A stretch of 64,000 nucleotides of DNA from Rehmannia glutinosa (Eukaryota; Streptophyta; Magnoliopsida; Lamiales; Orobanchaceae). The position numbers and the translations under genes are program-made. The stretch is from positions 62,001-126,000 of the forward strand of contig JABTTQ020000358.1 in NCBI GenBank assembly GCA_016081115.2. The letters run 5' to 3'. Shown piece by piece: positions 34,710 through 47,555 of the stretch (its first letter is position 1; every line of letters begins with the position of its first letter). A model generated the notes under the pieces. It was given only the letters and a program-made list of their open reading frames with translations. It had not been told where the DNA came from and did no database searches.

Positions 34710-34725
34710 ATCATTATCTATATAA

Positions 34726-36874
34726 CTAGTAATCCCGCACATGCGGTGCACGTTTATTGTTATTTTGTATTGTTCACATGAATCATTTTTTTTATTATTC
34801 ACGTGTATTATTATTTTATTTTATTGGTTTATACTGAAACTATCTATTAACATGAGTTGATATTTATTATTTTATTTTAATAATAAAATACATATAAAGT
34901 AAATAAAACTAAAATTTATTTATAGTAGGGTACACATTGATTCTCTTACATGCATCATCATTGGAAAATATTGGCACATCAAGAACGTGGAAGGCACGAT
35001 AAGAGAACCAATACTTTACCATTTAGAATTGTGTTATCATGGGCCAATTTGCTCCATCCATCAGTAAAAAAAGAACGCGTCATAGAGGTTGATCATTTTG
35101 ACCGTCAAGTGAGTCTGTTCACATTATGCACATCACAATTTAATGGTGTAAAATCATTAAAATGACATGCAAATTTGGATGAAAGATGCTAACACAAAAA
35201 ATCTAATGTAATTACGATATGAAGAGATAATGACACAACAACATATTTAGTTAAGCTTTGTAATGAATTTCTAATGGAATAATATAATAAGTTATTCCGA
35301 TAAATTCCTTACAAAAATAATAGAAAAAATCAAAATTATAAAACTAATCACCGAGCCGATATTTAATTTAAATTAGCATCCTCGTGGGCATCTGACAAGG
35401 TAAGCATCAATTTATCACTAAGTATTTATTTAACTATTTCTCAATTCTAAAATATTTTTTTTGCCATCACTAACTAAATTACGTAAAAAGCCGTACTAAA
35501 AGAATACGTAAAAAGCCGATATTTCTATAGATTATTCTACACTAAAAGAAGATATTCTGGAAATGATCAACGTTCTTAATTTGTAATTAGTTTCACATAA
35601 TCAAAGAGTTAGTATCAGGAATAATAAAAAAATAAAATAAATTATAATTCAAAATACAACTTAAAAAAATACAACAAAACTATCAAAAATAATCAAAAAA
35701 GAAACAAATGTTTTTTTTATATTAAATTCACCAAGTAACATCCGTACAGATCTACAATATAGTTTCTATAAAAACTCTTGTTTAGTGCATAATCCAATTT
35801 TCAATACATTGTCGATATTGGGGGGGCATTAATGAATACGGAAATAGAGGGGAACTTGAAGATGAAACAATATTTGGTGGTTATACTTCGAATTTAGGAT
35901 CAACAATATCAAAGTGCCTCTCTAATGCAATTTAAGTAGTATAACTATATGAGGATGTTGCATAAATAATAAGCTGCCAAAAAATTATCTGAACACAAAG
36001 TCAATTGTTAATTCAATGGTGAAATATACATAAAATCACAATTCGTCTATTTTAACTATTATTAAATAATATGGTAGTAGTTTGATACGATATTAAGTTA
36101 TTCTTATGATTCGATAGTGCTACATTTTGTAATATTTTTGAAAAATTCCCAGTGTAATCTAACTATTGATTCTATCTATGTTTTTATTTTATTATAATAA
36201 TTTATTTTATGATTAAGAATTTTTTTCAGCGTAATCATTTTTTTGATGATTTTACACACATTTTTATGATAGAATTGTTAAATCATAGAAAGAGCCGTAA
36301 ATTATAATAAGATTATTTTTGGAAATGAGGAATTGGCTTACAAAAATTGAATAGACGTTTTATTTATTTTTGGTACTATTTCTTTTACAACTGCTCACGG
36401 TTTCTCATGGATATTTCATAACAATAGAAACTGGTCTTATATTTTTAATTAATTATCGGAATCAAATTGACGATTTTAGCCAATATTATGAAAAATTACT
36501 AAATTTTAAAATATCAGCATTAATGTGTGATTACCAGTTTTTTGGAAATGACCAAAATTAAATATGCGATTCAATAAGTGTGAAAATTTAAATCAGGATT
36601 TTTTGCTAATAGATGTATATCAGGAACTTTACTGGAAATGATTGTCTTATTAATATACAACTAGATATTTCAATCAAAATTTAAATATACATCATATACA
36701 TGACTAAATTAAAACGATACCATTCTTAAACAGTTGCAAATAAAATTAATGATTTGAAGACAATGATTATATTATTTTATTTCTATTAAATTAAAAAACA
36801 TCGGATTTTTTTTAGCAAGTGCATTTAGGCGGAAAAACAAAAAATAGAAATAGGTTTGTTATTATATATATAGA
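34726..36874 (-). mobile_element. Helitron-like element carrying a decayed B3-gene fragment
   Basis: The left border, read on the minus strand, is a CCGCA-type hairpin followed by ATTACTAG next to T (CTAG at 34726-34729). The same terminus recurs at 47565 and 52879. The right border is proposed at ...TATATATAGA (36874), which is TCTATATATATAATAACA on the minus strand and resembles the 5' ends at 39154 and 40650. The element holds the B3 fragment at 34935-35190, and a long segment (about 34930-36060) is a diverged direct copy of 50855-51835. No Rep/helicase gene is visible, so it would be non-autonomous. The right border is uncertain. Confidence 0.5.
34935..35190 (-). pseudogene. B3 DNA-binding domain fragment, copy 1, decayed
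   Basis: On the minus strand the segment FFTDGWSKLAHDNTILNGKVLV is recognisable as the second half of a plant B3 domain, and about 70-80% of bases match copy 2 at 50831-51121. The frame is broken by several stops and shifts upstream and downstream of that block. It lies inside a Helitron-like element, so it is interpreted as a captured gene fragment. Confidence 0.65.
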
Positions 36875-37229
36875 TATATATATATTTAAGCATTTCCGAT
36901 TTTAAATCATGCTCTATAGAAAAAGATTCAACATTTATTTGTGATTGCAATCAAGATTTAACCTTAATTTCGGTATTTTTTTTATAGTCATTTAGTCAAT
37001 TTAAACCATATTTAACTAAATTGAATATCATATATATTGAATTAAATACCAAAATTAATCTTCCCTATATGTTTTCTCCTTAATTTCAGTATACATACCA
37101 AAATTTAAAGTCAACCATATTAATTTGGATTCCAAAATCCAAAAAAAAAAAAGAATTTTTTTAGAAAGTGTCATTTTAGCGGAAAAACATAAATATAAAC
37201 CATTTTGCTTATATATATATATATATATA
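36875..37229. other. AT-rich relic with a second Helitron-like end
   Basis: The stretch TTAGCGGAAAAACATAAATATAAACC before the TA run at 37203-37230 (abridged: AGCGGAAAAACATAAA) repeats the end seen at 36828-36874 (AGGCGGAAAAACAAAAAATAG). It suggests two related termini about 355 bp apart. No coding region. Confidence 0.4.
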
Positions 37230-37230
37230 T

Positions 37231-39153
37231 GGGGAGGGTTATATGAGACAATGTCTTATGTAAGTACGTAGGACCAAATCTGAACCATAGATCAACAAAT
37301 TTCAATGGCTAATATTAAAGATGCATAAAATATATGAAAAGCCTAATTAAATAGATATAGGGGTATATTAGTCCAAAGCATACAATCAAATCCCATGAAA
37401 ATAGGAGCAGTTACCAATAATATATATTACCATCCAAAACAAATCAAAATCACGAATAATTATGTCAATTAAAGTCTTCTTCTTCACCAAGACATTTGAT
37501 ACCTCTGTAAATCGTTAAATTAAAATCTGAAAAAAAACAAAAAAAAAATATTCGCTGCCTCTATAAATCGTTGCTTTGCTTATGTATATATAAAGTGTTG
37601 CTTAATTGTTATAATAAATGTGCTTACGAACATGAACAATGTTGCTTATTTATTGATTTTAATTTGCATTCTTACAGTAAATTTGTCTGTTGAAGAAACT
37701 GCCATTTTATGCAGAATAAAAAAAAAATGCTTACATAACAAACTCATATTGCTTGTCCATCGAGTATATGTTGCATATGCACGGCAAAATGTCAAATAGT
37801 ATGTCCTAGCGTATATGAAAAAATAATGTTCTAACTATCTACATATTTTTTGCTTATCTATTAAATATATGTTGCATATTCACTGTCAATTAAATTCATT
37901 TCATGAGTTTTGTATCTTTAAGACCAATCATTTGCTTAGGTATCTATAAAGTATTGCTTAAATGTTCTTATAAAGTTGCTTATGATCATGAACACTATTG
38001 TTTATTTATTGACTTTATGTTCCATGCTTCACTACACGATAGGTGTTTAAAATAAACCCTGATACCATTGCATATGTTATACCATGATATTGCTTATATA
38101 GCATTTACATCATGCTAAACAACTCTAAAAATTAAACCAAACCCAATCACAAATTTAAAAATCCAAAACAACATATAATGTTCAACCATTTGTTCAAAAT
38201 AAAAAAACAACAACATCATTTTGCTATAATCCTACGTTGTTCCAGCAAACTTCTTCGCCTCTCCCAGATTCAATTCCCTCTGCTCATTCACATCATCCAA
38301 ACAAATCGCAACGGCATATTTCCTACATATCATCAATATTTGCGCCTCATTGTTTTTCTCCAGTCCACCCTCCCAATTTCTGATACCTCCTCCCACATAG
38401 ATCTCCATGTGACCTCTTTGCAAAATTGTGCATCCCCTATTACCTCTTTCAGTGCATTTGAAAGCAGCATAATTATATCAACAACATCCGTACCAAGACA
38501 TGACAACTTTTACAAGACTCTGGATGCATACTCCTAGTAAAAATGTTGACAAAAAATATTAAATACATAACAAATCAATAATTGTATAAGCATACAATTA
38601 TATAAACTAATTATTACACAAAACCACAACAAAAATATCTAAAAAATAACCCATTTATGCTATGAAAGCATCATTTTATATCAACGCAAGCATAATGTTT
38701 GGTCTTAATAAGCAATATATTTGTACCAAGTATTTTTTATCTTTATAAGCAATATTTACTACACACATAAGCAAGTTGTACTACCAACATAAGCAACTCA
38801 TGCATTTATCCATACTGTCATCTAACAAAAAATGACAGTTACAACAAAATAAGCAACATTTTCTCCCTACGTAAACATGATCTTTCTGCTTAATAAGCAA
38901 ACATTTTATAGTAAAAAACAAATGAATCTCTGCAACGTACAAGAAACATTTTTTGTCTATGATAAGCATGAAAACAAACAAGCATAAGCATAATATAAAG
39001 CATACATAAGCAGAAAACAAAACCTACATAAGCATGATTAGCAATAAAAATAAGGAGAGCAAAAACCATATTTAAACCCACAACAGAGCCAAACTATGCA
39101 GTTATAATAACATAAATAAGCAGTATTCCGAACTCAATAAGCATTTGTACATA
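37231..39153. mobile_element. Unclassified fold-back element with GCTTA / TAAGC arms
   Basis: The left border GGGGAGGGTTATATGAGAC follows a TA run, as does a similar border at 52014. From about 37560 to 38105 the motif GCTTA recurs some ten times; from 38640 to 39140 the complement TAAGC recurs a dozen times. A 95-bp direct repeat occurs at 37578-37670 and 37937-38030. The centre (38180-38540) is richer in GC and holds open frames on both strands; read on the minus strand it has exon-like wording (LGTDVVDIIMLLSNALKEV then CKEVTWRSMWEEVSEIGRVD) followed by a stop. It may be a captured exon of unknown source. Borders and class are open. Confidence 0.45.
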
Positions 39154-39928
39154 TCTATATATATATAATAGCAGAAGTCCGGAAATTGTTTTTCCCGCTC
39201 TTTTTGCTTATTAAATTAGGAAATATTTGTAAAAATTATAAATGGTAATTATTATAAATTCTTATATTAGGAATGTATTATAAGAAGATCGATTAAGCTA
39301 ATTATATAAATTAGGAAAATATTGAATAGTATCAATTCTATCTATATATAATATATATAAATTTTAAAATTTATAAATGGTATTCACCATTATCTATATA
39401 TACATATATATATATATATAATAGCAGAAATCCAGAACTATTATTTTCTCGCTCTTTTTGCTTATTATATTAGGAAACAACTGTAAACATTATAAATGGT
39501 AATTATTATAAATTCTCATATTAGGAAGATATTATAAGAAAATTGTTGTAATTATATAATTAGGAAAATATTATAAGAAAATATTGTAAATGGTATTCCT
39601 ACTTTATTTGTATATAAATTAGGAAAATATTGTAATGTATTCCTATTTTATATGTATACAAATTAGGAAATTTTTATTTACTGGTATTCCTACTTTATAC
39701 CTAAAGTGAGTCTATAATATCAATTCTATCTATATATAATATATAGATTTTAAAAATTATAAATAGTATTTCACCAAATTTTAAAAATTATAAATAGTAT
39801 TTCACCATAATTAATATTAGTATATATCAGTTCTTCTTAAATATATATTACAATGATGTGTTGATTCTATATATCATATCTTCGTCAAATATATTGTTTA
39901 TTTGTTTCAATGGTATCGATGCAATTTT

Positions 39929-39968
<40 letters not shown>

Positions 39969-40860
39969 CAGAAGTCCGTAACTTTTATTTCCCCGTTCTT
40001 TTTACTTATTATATTAAGAAACAATTGTAAACATTATACATGGTAATTATTATAAATTCTTATATTAGGAAAATTTTATAAGAAAATCGTTGTAATTATA
40101 TAAATTTGGAAAATATTAAAAGAAAATATTGTAAATAGTATTCCTACTTTATATGTATATAAATTGGGAAAATATCATAAAAGGTATTCCTATTTTATAT
40201 GTATAAAAATTAGGAAAATTCTATTTACTGGTATTCCTACTTTATACCAAAAGTGATTCTATAGTTGACATCAATTCTACCTATATATAATATATAGGTT
40301 TTAAAAATTTTAAATAATATTTCACTATAATTAATATTAGTATACGTCAGTTCTTCTTAAATATATATTACAATGATTTGTTGATTCTATACATTATATC
40401 TTCATCAAATATATTATTTATTTGTTTCAATGGTGTCGATGCAAATTTGTACAATATAATACTAATTAATCAAGTTTTAAATACTAAGGACTATTCAAAC
40501 TTTCCTAAATTGTTTAATAATAGTTCAAATATACGAGTTATGATTTCATGTATCTTTCATAATTGAATTAATAATTGTTTTGTGTTCATATATTTTTTTG
40601 GCAGCTTATTATTTATGCTAAATTCTCTTATATTTATACTACTTAAATATCTATATATATAATAGCAAAAGTCCGAAACAAAAAATTTCCCGCTCTTTTT
40701 ACTTCTTATATTAGGAAAATATTGTAATCGAATATTTATTTATATTTTAATTGAATTTACAGTATTTTTTTTATTTTTAATCGAATTTGACAATGTTGTG
40801 TGATCAAATAATTAAAAATATATTTAGGGAAAAATTGACAAAATCTTACCTTAAAATAAG
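39154..40860 (+). repeat. Cluster of four Helitron-like 5' segments (copies B-E)
   Basis: Starts of the type TCTATATATATAATAGCAGAAGTCC lie at 39154, 39393, about 39933 and 40650, all on the plus strand. Each is followed by the same array of TTAGGAAAATATTATAAG and GGTATTCCTACTTTATA blocks. Copies C and D continue into a sequence (39830-39930, 40335-40648) that is the inverted counterpart of 51690-52012 in the element at 47565. They therefore look like successive insertions or truncated 5' ends of one family. Confidence 0.55.
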
Positions 40861-41172
40861 ATATTCATCAATCTAGAAATTTATTACCTTACAATACAAG
40901 GACAACAATTTGTTCAACGTGATAACTTTTTCAAACTGTATAACACTCAAAATGAACATCTATGTATTATCTTTTTAAAAAATCTTATTCAAATATTTAT
41001 CAAAAACAAAATTCGTCCGTGCATTGTATTTTTAAATAAACTTACTAGATAAATTTTTTCGGGTTGTGAATATTTTCATCGTATTATATAATTTCTTTTG
41101 ATTGATGAGTGATTACATGTTAGATTATTATTGGATAACTCATCTCACCTATGATGTGAAGTGAATAATTCA
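40861..41172. other. AT-rich DNA between the Helitron-like cluster and an LTR
   Basis: I see no gene or border here beyond the tail of copy E. Confidence 0.4.
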
Positions 41173-42650
41173 TGTTCGCTTGGTTTTATACCATTGATTT
41201 GGGCTTCCTAGAATTGAGTTTTGTGTTGTTTTTTAGTATTTTGAGTCATTTGAGTAGCCAAGCCATGTTGAGAGCCAATTATATTGAGTTTATAGTCATA
41301 ATAATGAATCGTGTATCAAAAGAAGTATAAACCAACAAACAACGAGATATTGATTTGAAGAAACGTCCAAATGCGTCTGAAAATTTCCATCACTGGCAGC
41401 GTTTCGTATTTTGGCCATAACTCTCTCTACAAAATTGATATTGAGATTATTCAACTGGATATGGAAAGCTAAGAGATAGAGCTACAACTTTGATGAAGGG
41501 CTCAAAATCAAATTCGGACTGTATTGGGCGTTAAAACCGGGAGGGCGCTGCAGCGCTAGGGGTACAGAGCTTTTCACCCCCAAAATTAAAGTTCGGCGCT
41601 GTAGCGCCCGGGCAGGATTTTTCCTGGGATGTGTTGGGCGCTGCAGCGCCCCTGGGCGGAATTTCCTATGTTCCTCCACCTTTTTCTTGAACTTTTGAGG
41701 GGCTATAAAGAGTAGATGTGAGGCTTGATCTAAGAATGAAGAAAAGGCTGGGAATACACCCAAGAACACAAAAAATACATCAACTTCATCAAGGAAGAAC
41801 CAAGGGAAGAATCGGGTCAAATCGGAGCTTGAAGATTCAAGATCAATCGAGAGATTATCCATTTCCCTAAGTTTTCTCATTCTTTGTGCTTTAATCTTTC
41901 ATTTTAGCTTGTCATGAATATGAACAATTTGTCTACGGGTTGTTTATTTGTAATGAGTAGCTAAACTTCTTGTGATTTCTGGGTTTTGGAAGTAGATTAA
42001 TTGAACTCTTGTTGAATGTTTTAATCTTAATTGAAGTTATTGTCTTGAAGCTTATTTGAGTACTTTGTTCTTATTCTTGTTTTATCATTTGGCCAATGAT
42101 TTAGCATATTTGATATATTGATTCATAATTCGAGAGATGAGTTTCAATATTAGATCTTGAGTACTTGACATGAATATTTGCATAATCGAGAGGTTTGTGA
42201 ATATTTGTGAGGATATATGATCTTTTGTGCATTTGGGAGTTGTGTATCTTATGTTGAGTAGAGATGCTAGCATAGATATTTCAATCTACACTTTATATAC
42301 ATCTCGAGATGGAGGATAAAATACCGTTGTGATCTTCTTATAGGTGTAGTGATAATAACTTTGACTTTGATTAAATCGGACAACAAGAGGAATATTAATT
42401 GAAACCATAACCCGGGAATCCATTTCAGTCCCTCGATAATTCCATTATTCTTAGTATCTTGTGTTTTTGTGGTTAATCTTGTCTTTACTTCTACTACAAT
42501 TATCAAATTTCGATCGTCTAAATAAAAATAAGACTATATTAGTTCAATACTTAGCGCATAAATTTATTAGTCTCCGTAGATACGACCTTACTTACCCTAT
42601 TCTATAAAATACACCGTACACTTGCGGTGAAGCTAAAAATAAGGCGAACA
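41173..42650. mobile_element. Probable solo LTR, 1478 bp
   Basis: It begins TGTTCGC and ends GCGAACA, a 7-bp inverted repeat with the canonical TG...CA. The flanking 5-mers ATTCA (41168-41172) and ATTCC (42651-42655) match at 4 of 5. The 3' part (TACGACCTTACTTACCCTAT..., CACCGTACACTTGCGGTG) is the familiar end of certain Ty3/gypsy (Athila/Tat-like) LTRs just before the primer-binding site. No primer-binding site, gag or pol follows, hence a solo LTR. It contains three near-identical GGCGCTG(C/T)AGCGCC palindromes at about 41525-41650. A 132-codon antisense frame at 41482-41880 is not considered a gene. Confidence 0.72.
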
Positions 42651-43026
42651 ATTCCCTCTTCCGATTATTTTTTTAAAATATTTTTGACTGCAGGATCTAT
42701 TATTTTATACCATATATTGTAATAATTTATGGGAATTCTTATTTAAAGATAAATTTGACAAAATATAACAATGCATATAGTTATCGATATGTTGGATTCA
42801 AAAGTATTCTGTAAAATGGAGTACAAAGCTAACTATTTATTACAAAAGGAAAAAAAATATAAGCAGAATTGCATATATGGTGAGGTGAGTTAGACTCTAT
42901 CCGCAAGATAAACACATCTCATATAGTGCTGACGGAATAGACGTGTTATTCCCAAAGATACAACATCAACATCATTGAAATATCAGCACTGCAAATTTCA
43001 AGGTTCCGACGAACTGAATTATGTAA

Positions 43027-43336
43027 CACTACAAGAAAATCCCAATTTACCAACAGAAATTACCGACAGAAATAATTTTATCACTAATTTTTATAGTTAC
43101 CTATAGAATACCTACAGAATAAAAAATATTATTTTCCCCCAAATTATACCGACAAATTACCAATAGATTACTGATAATATTTCAATTTACCGACAGATTT
43201 TCTGTAAGTATTTACTAACAATTTTAGATTATGTAGGTAAATATTTTACCTACAATGATTTTATCTACACTTTACAATTTTCTTAATACCTACATACATA
43301 TTTATATGTAGCTAAATTGTTTTTTTTCTTGTAGTG
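43027..43336. mobile_element. CACTA-type MITE with TAA target duplication
   Basis: Perfect inverted ends CACTACAAGAAAA and TTTTCTTGTAGTG with a 3-bp duplication TAA (43024-43026 and 43337-43339) define the CACTA (En/Spm) superfamily. Subterminal ACCGACAGA/TCTGTAAGT and TTTACC(A/G)ACAGA repeats are present. Length 310 bp. Non-coding. Confidence 0.9.
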
Positions 43337-43339
43337 TAA

Positions 43340-44139
43340 AAATAGAGTGCACTTATGCAATATGGTAGAAAAGAAAATGAGAGAAATTGCTTGTATTTGA
43401 ACAACTACAGTAATTTTAGAGGGCTCGTAACTGCAGGGTAGTAACTCAATGGGATAGTGGGGTGAAACCTTCAAGGTAGTGAGCAACCTTCAATAACCAC
43501 CAAGTAGTGGGCATACTACTAAGTTACTGTTCACAGTTTGAGCTTTCAGCTAACTGTCCAACCGGGGCACGGGCATGGTGCCAACGCTGGGCCGAGCAGG
43601 GGCGCGGCCTTGCTCACCACATATCACATGTGTATAGTTATTTCATCTTGCACACTCTTCCATGTCCACTTATTAATATATTGAATTTAATCAATATCAA
43701 ATTCCTATGTGAGATGAGTGACTTTTCACCTTCCAACATCCATTATCCCATTTTCAAGTGACTAACTTGTGTATTTTATTTCTCACTCACCACAAATTGA
43801 TTTTAAGAAGTTAAATATACTAAGCACATTTACTCGAAACGTAGATTAGTATTTCAATATTTAATTCCTCTATAATTAAATAATTAGTCACTAAAAAATT
43901 GGTCAAAGTTAGGTTATCACCCAACTTATCAAAACCAATATCTAACCCAATCTAGGTACACATTTGATAAAGAAAAATATTACTAATATTTTATTAAAAT
44001 AATCATACGAAGTACATATATTAAATCAGTAAGATAATTTAATCACAATCCAAAATTTCATCATATATTTAATCAGACGCTCATCATCCATCAAATGAAA
44101 TAAACGAGAGTATTAATAACATCATGTGATAATGAAGAT
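43340..44139. other. Intergenic DNA with a short GC-rich scrap
   Basis: The segment 43550-43620 is GC-rich (CCGGGGCACGGGCATGG and GGGCCGAGCAGGGGCGC) and may be a fragment of a retroelement. No gene is supported; the 84-codon frame over it shows no domain. Confidence 0.35.
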
Positions 44140-44457
44140 GGTGTTTGACTAAGCTTATTTACAAGATTTTATTAGGTCCTACATCTTACAAGGTGTTTTA
44201 AGAGCTTATAAAATGTCAATCTTATTTTGAATATAAATTGTTAAAATATTATAATAAAATAAGATGGTGGAACTTATAAATAACAATTTTGTAACTAAGA
44301 TAGTCAAAATCAAATTGGTTGTTAACTTTTTTAAAAACAAATTATAAGCTTATAACCTTATTATTGGAGCTTATAATATATATTTTTAAAAAATATCAAA
44401 CACTTTTAGAGAATTTACAAACTCTTCAAAATATCTTGTAAGCTCAACCAACCACCC
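44140..44457. mobile_element. hAT-like MITE (GGTGTTTGRYTAAGCTTAT family)
   Basis: The left end GGTGTTTGACTAAGCTTAT and the reverse complement of the right end, GGGTGGTTGGTTGAGCTTAC, are inverted repeats of a widespread plant hAT MITE type. Internal GAGCTTATAA blocks agree. No clean 8-bp duplication is left. The element at 62045-63167 belongs to the same family. Confidence 0.6.
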
Positions 44458-44479
44458 TCGAATGTCTCTTTTTATTCTT

Positions 44480-44690
44480 TATTTTTTTTGAAACAAAAGA
44501 AAGTTTTATTAAAATATAATATCTTCCAAAATAGATTTGATAATACAATGAAGTGGAGAAACTCCACACTGATGGACTATCAAAAGAAAATGATTCTTTT
44601 TCTAATTCATGAGCAGCCACATTGCCATTTTGACGGACAAACCCACCGAAAATGTTGATTCACCTTGCAACAAAATTAGTCATAATACAT
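44480..44690 (-). mobile_element. 5'-truncated LINE, RNase H end and 3' tail
   Basis: On the minus strand the frame reads FVRQNGNVAAHELEKES, the C-terminal RNase H-like pattern (NxxAHxLA) of plant LINE polyproteins, followed within 60 codons by AATAAAACTTTCTTTTGTTTCAAAAAAAATAAAG-like tail (abridged: CTTTCTTTTGTTTC then A-rich). It is a short, dead 3' fragment. Confidence 0.6.
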
Positions 44691-44923
44691 AAATGTGTAT
44701 GGTATATAATCCATAACTCTCAATTTTGATCTAAAATTATAGTGAGATAAAAAAAGGAAAATTCTGCTTTATTTATCCAATTTTATTTTTCTATTGGATG
44801 AAAGAAATATCAATTTTAAAGAACATGGTTGGAATTACTTTTTAAATGGACATTTCAGACTAGGAGTCCATTTTTATTTTAAAGTATTTTGTGGTTTATA
44901 TTGGATGAACTTTTGAAATAAGT

Positions 44924-47555
44924 TGTCACGCCCCAACATGCATGTGAAATATAATAAAGTAAACTATAACACCATACAATAGTCATTCAAACCACTATAA
45001 CCATACAAGCCACATTCTTCTCGAATATATAGTTCGACATTACAACATTTATTATAACAAACTAATATACAGCGGAAGTCTGAAGTACAGAACCTGACAT
45101 CAGCCTATATATTACAAGTTGTCCTCGAGGACATAACGAAAATATGTACAAGTCATAATATGGCTCAAAAGAAAAAAGCTATGATTTGACTAATGTTACT
45201 CGCGATCTGTGTTGGTATCGCTATTTGGATAGTTCTCACCTTCAAAACTTTTGAAGAAAAGGAAACAAAACGTGGGGTGAGCTAAACGAGCCGGTGGGTG
45301 GGAGGTGGAATGCACAATTAAGAAGAAAATTTTATTTTATGATTCATGATGCACAAACAACAAACAAACATTCCCGACAATAACCCGTTAGAACGAGGAA
45401 AAGAACAACAATTTGTTTAGATATTCAATTTTAGCGTCGATTTAGTGATCGGTTTGTCAATCATCGATCATTAATCGATGATCGATCCCGTGAACGAGAA
45501 CGTAGAATTTGTATTGATCGAATTACGCATTTTTCCGTTCTCCTTATAACCCCTATGATGATTTTGGCCGAAGCACAGTCACCTTATCCCTCCCAGTTGG
45601 CTCGACATCTCTTTAGCTATGGGCTTTTACCTAGAGATCGTCATATTCCGGAATATACCGTTCTACGACCCAAGTTCTATCGCCGTCTCTCCCGACCCGA
45701 AAGTGGGAGTAGGCAAATGGGTAGTCAAACAGGGGATCACAGGTAACCTGTTCGATCCGTTGTCTAACCTACCCACACCGCAATGGACTCAGTCAGTCAA
45801 TATTATTGTCAAATGATATTTATATATCCAAAGTCCCTAGTCAAACAGTTACACCAATCACAATGCAGTTATAAATTCAACTATGAATATCAGTTTATGT
45901 TTTCTTTGACAACTATATTATAAATTAAATGATAGATATCATGAAGACGTGCAACAACGAATGAAATTAAAAGCAACCCTATTTTTCTTTAGAGAAATAA
46001 TATTTTGCCCACCTTTGACTCAGATGTCCCTTTAGTGATGTGTCGGATGCAAAATCCTACTTGCCGGATCCGATCTCGTCTTCTACAGAAAATAATATAC
46101 TATTTTATGCATGATTTCTATTTGATTAAAATACAGATTAGATATGCACTTAATTATATGTATTCATTCACTTATTTTGATTTTATACTCAATAAAAGTT
46201 TAGTTGATTTTGGTTCTGCATGTTATAACTATTAACAATTAGAATTTAAATTACGTAATTTGACCCAAAAGTGATGGGTCCTTTCACAAAGTTTCAAATC
46301 TTTTCCAAACCTTAATTCATTCAGAGGTTTCTAATCTCATTTTATCAATTTTATTAGTAACTTTACTAAGATGATTTCTTCGTACAGAACATTAACTAAT
46401 ATGACTCAATTAATTAGTATAGTAATTGATGGTACAAAATATAATACTTAAATAATTCAATTAATTAGTATAAAAAGTACAAAACAATACACGCAATACA
46501 ACAAATTACTCAAAGTTCTCGGTCAATACTAACTTCCAGATTTGTAGTCATCAAATTCAAGTCACCTTCATGGAATATTTGTTTTCATAAGAAATAGCAT
46601 CACATAACTTCCAAAAATATATGTGGTTATATATATTCATGATATATTACGGTGCAAGAAAACAAATGAACACAAATTAAAGGATACAAAAATGCATACC
46701 TTTACTATAAACAACATGATGGACCCAGTTTACATAAACCAAGAAAACATAGATTCATGGATGTCAAAATTTTGATTTTTCTTCTTTAATTAAATTTTTT
46801 AAATATATATATTTACCTACTTTAAGAAGGTCAAAAAGTTTCACATACCTTAAGACAAACCTTCAAGAGTACCCACCAAAGTCCACTTCCAAGTTTTCAC
46901 TCAACTCTAGCTAGCTCTCGCGGTTTAGGCAACCAGTTCTTTATTTTTTTTTTCTTTTCTTTTGCTCTTAAAGTGTTTTTGTGTTGGAGCAAGAAAATGG
47001 GAGATAAGTGGAGCCCTGAGAGTTAAACACGTAGGGATGGGCTGTACAATTATGTATGTATAATATGTAAAGATAATCTCTAATCAAATTATGGGCTTGG
47101 AAATTGATATGATGGGCTTGGACCAAGAAAATTATTATATTTGAATGGAAATTTAACAAAAAGGATGACTAAGTGATATGTTGAACTTAATAAATGGGTC
47201 AGTTGACATCCGTATGGTCGATACCTCACTAACAAAACAGTTAAAATTTGAGTTCATAACTATAAATCACCTACGGAGAATAATCAAATCACCCAATATT
47301 AACCAATATGCCCGTCAATTCAGCATTAATAATTCTAACAATATAACTCTTAACTTAAAAATCAAAGTAGCTCGTACCAATGAACTCTCGCATACTAATA
47401 AAGCTAAAATTGTATCCCTAAGTAAAAATGATTTCTAAATTCCAATCCAAAATTTCTCAATTCAACTATTAATAATTAGATACAAAATAAATAGATTTTA
47501 TAATAATGATACCTTAAGGGTGATGATCCAAGTCGTCGAAATTTGGGGTTTCACA
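44924..47555. mobile_element. Probable solo LTR, 2632 bp, 5-bp target duplication
   Basis: It starts TGTCACGCCCCAA and ends TTTGGGGTTTCACA, so both ends fit TG...CA with a short imperfect inverted repeat. The 5-bp duplication TAAGT is exact (44919-44923 and 47556-47560). LTRs of this size and with TGTCAC(A/G)CCCC starts are typical of Tekay/Del-type Ty3/gypsy chromoviruses (recalled). No primer-binding site, coding region or second LTR is inside, so a solo LTR made by recombination is the simplest reading. Frames at 45555-45816 and 46005-46235 are not genes. Confidence 0.78.

Noticed and set aside
37203..37230. TA run as a simple microsatellite of interest
   Set aside because: TA runs are common here and usually mark borders of the AT-rich elements; not separately informative.
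41482..41880. 132-codon minus-strand frame
   Set aside because: Lies within the proposed solo LTR and over its GC palindromes; no domain.
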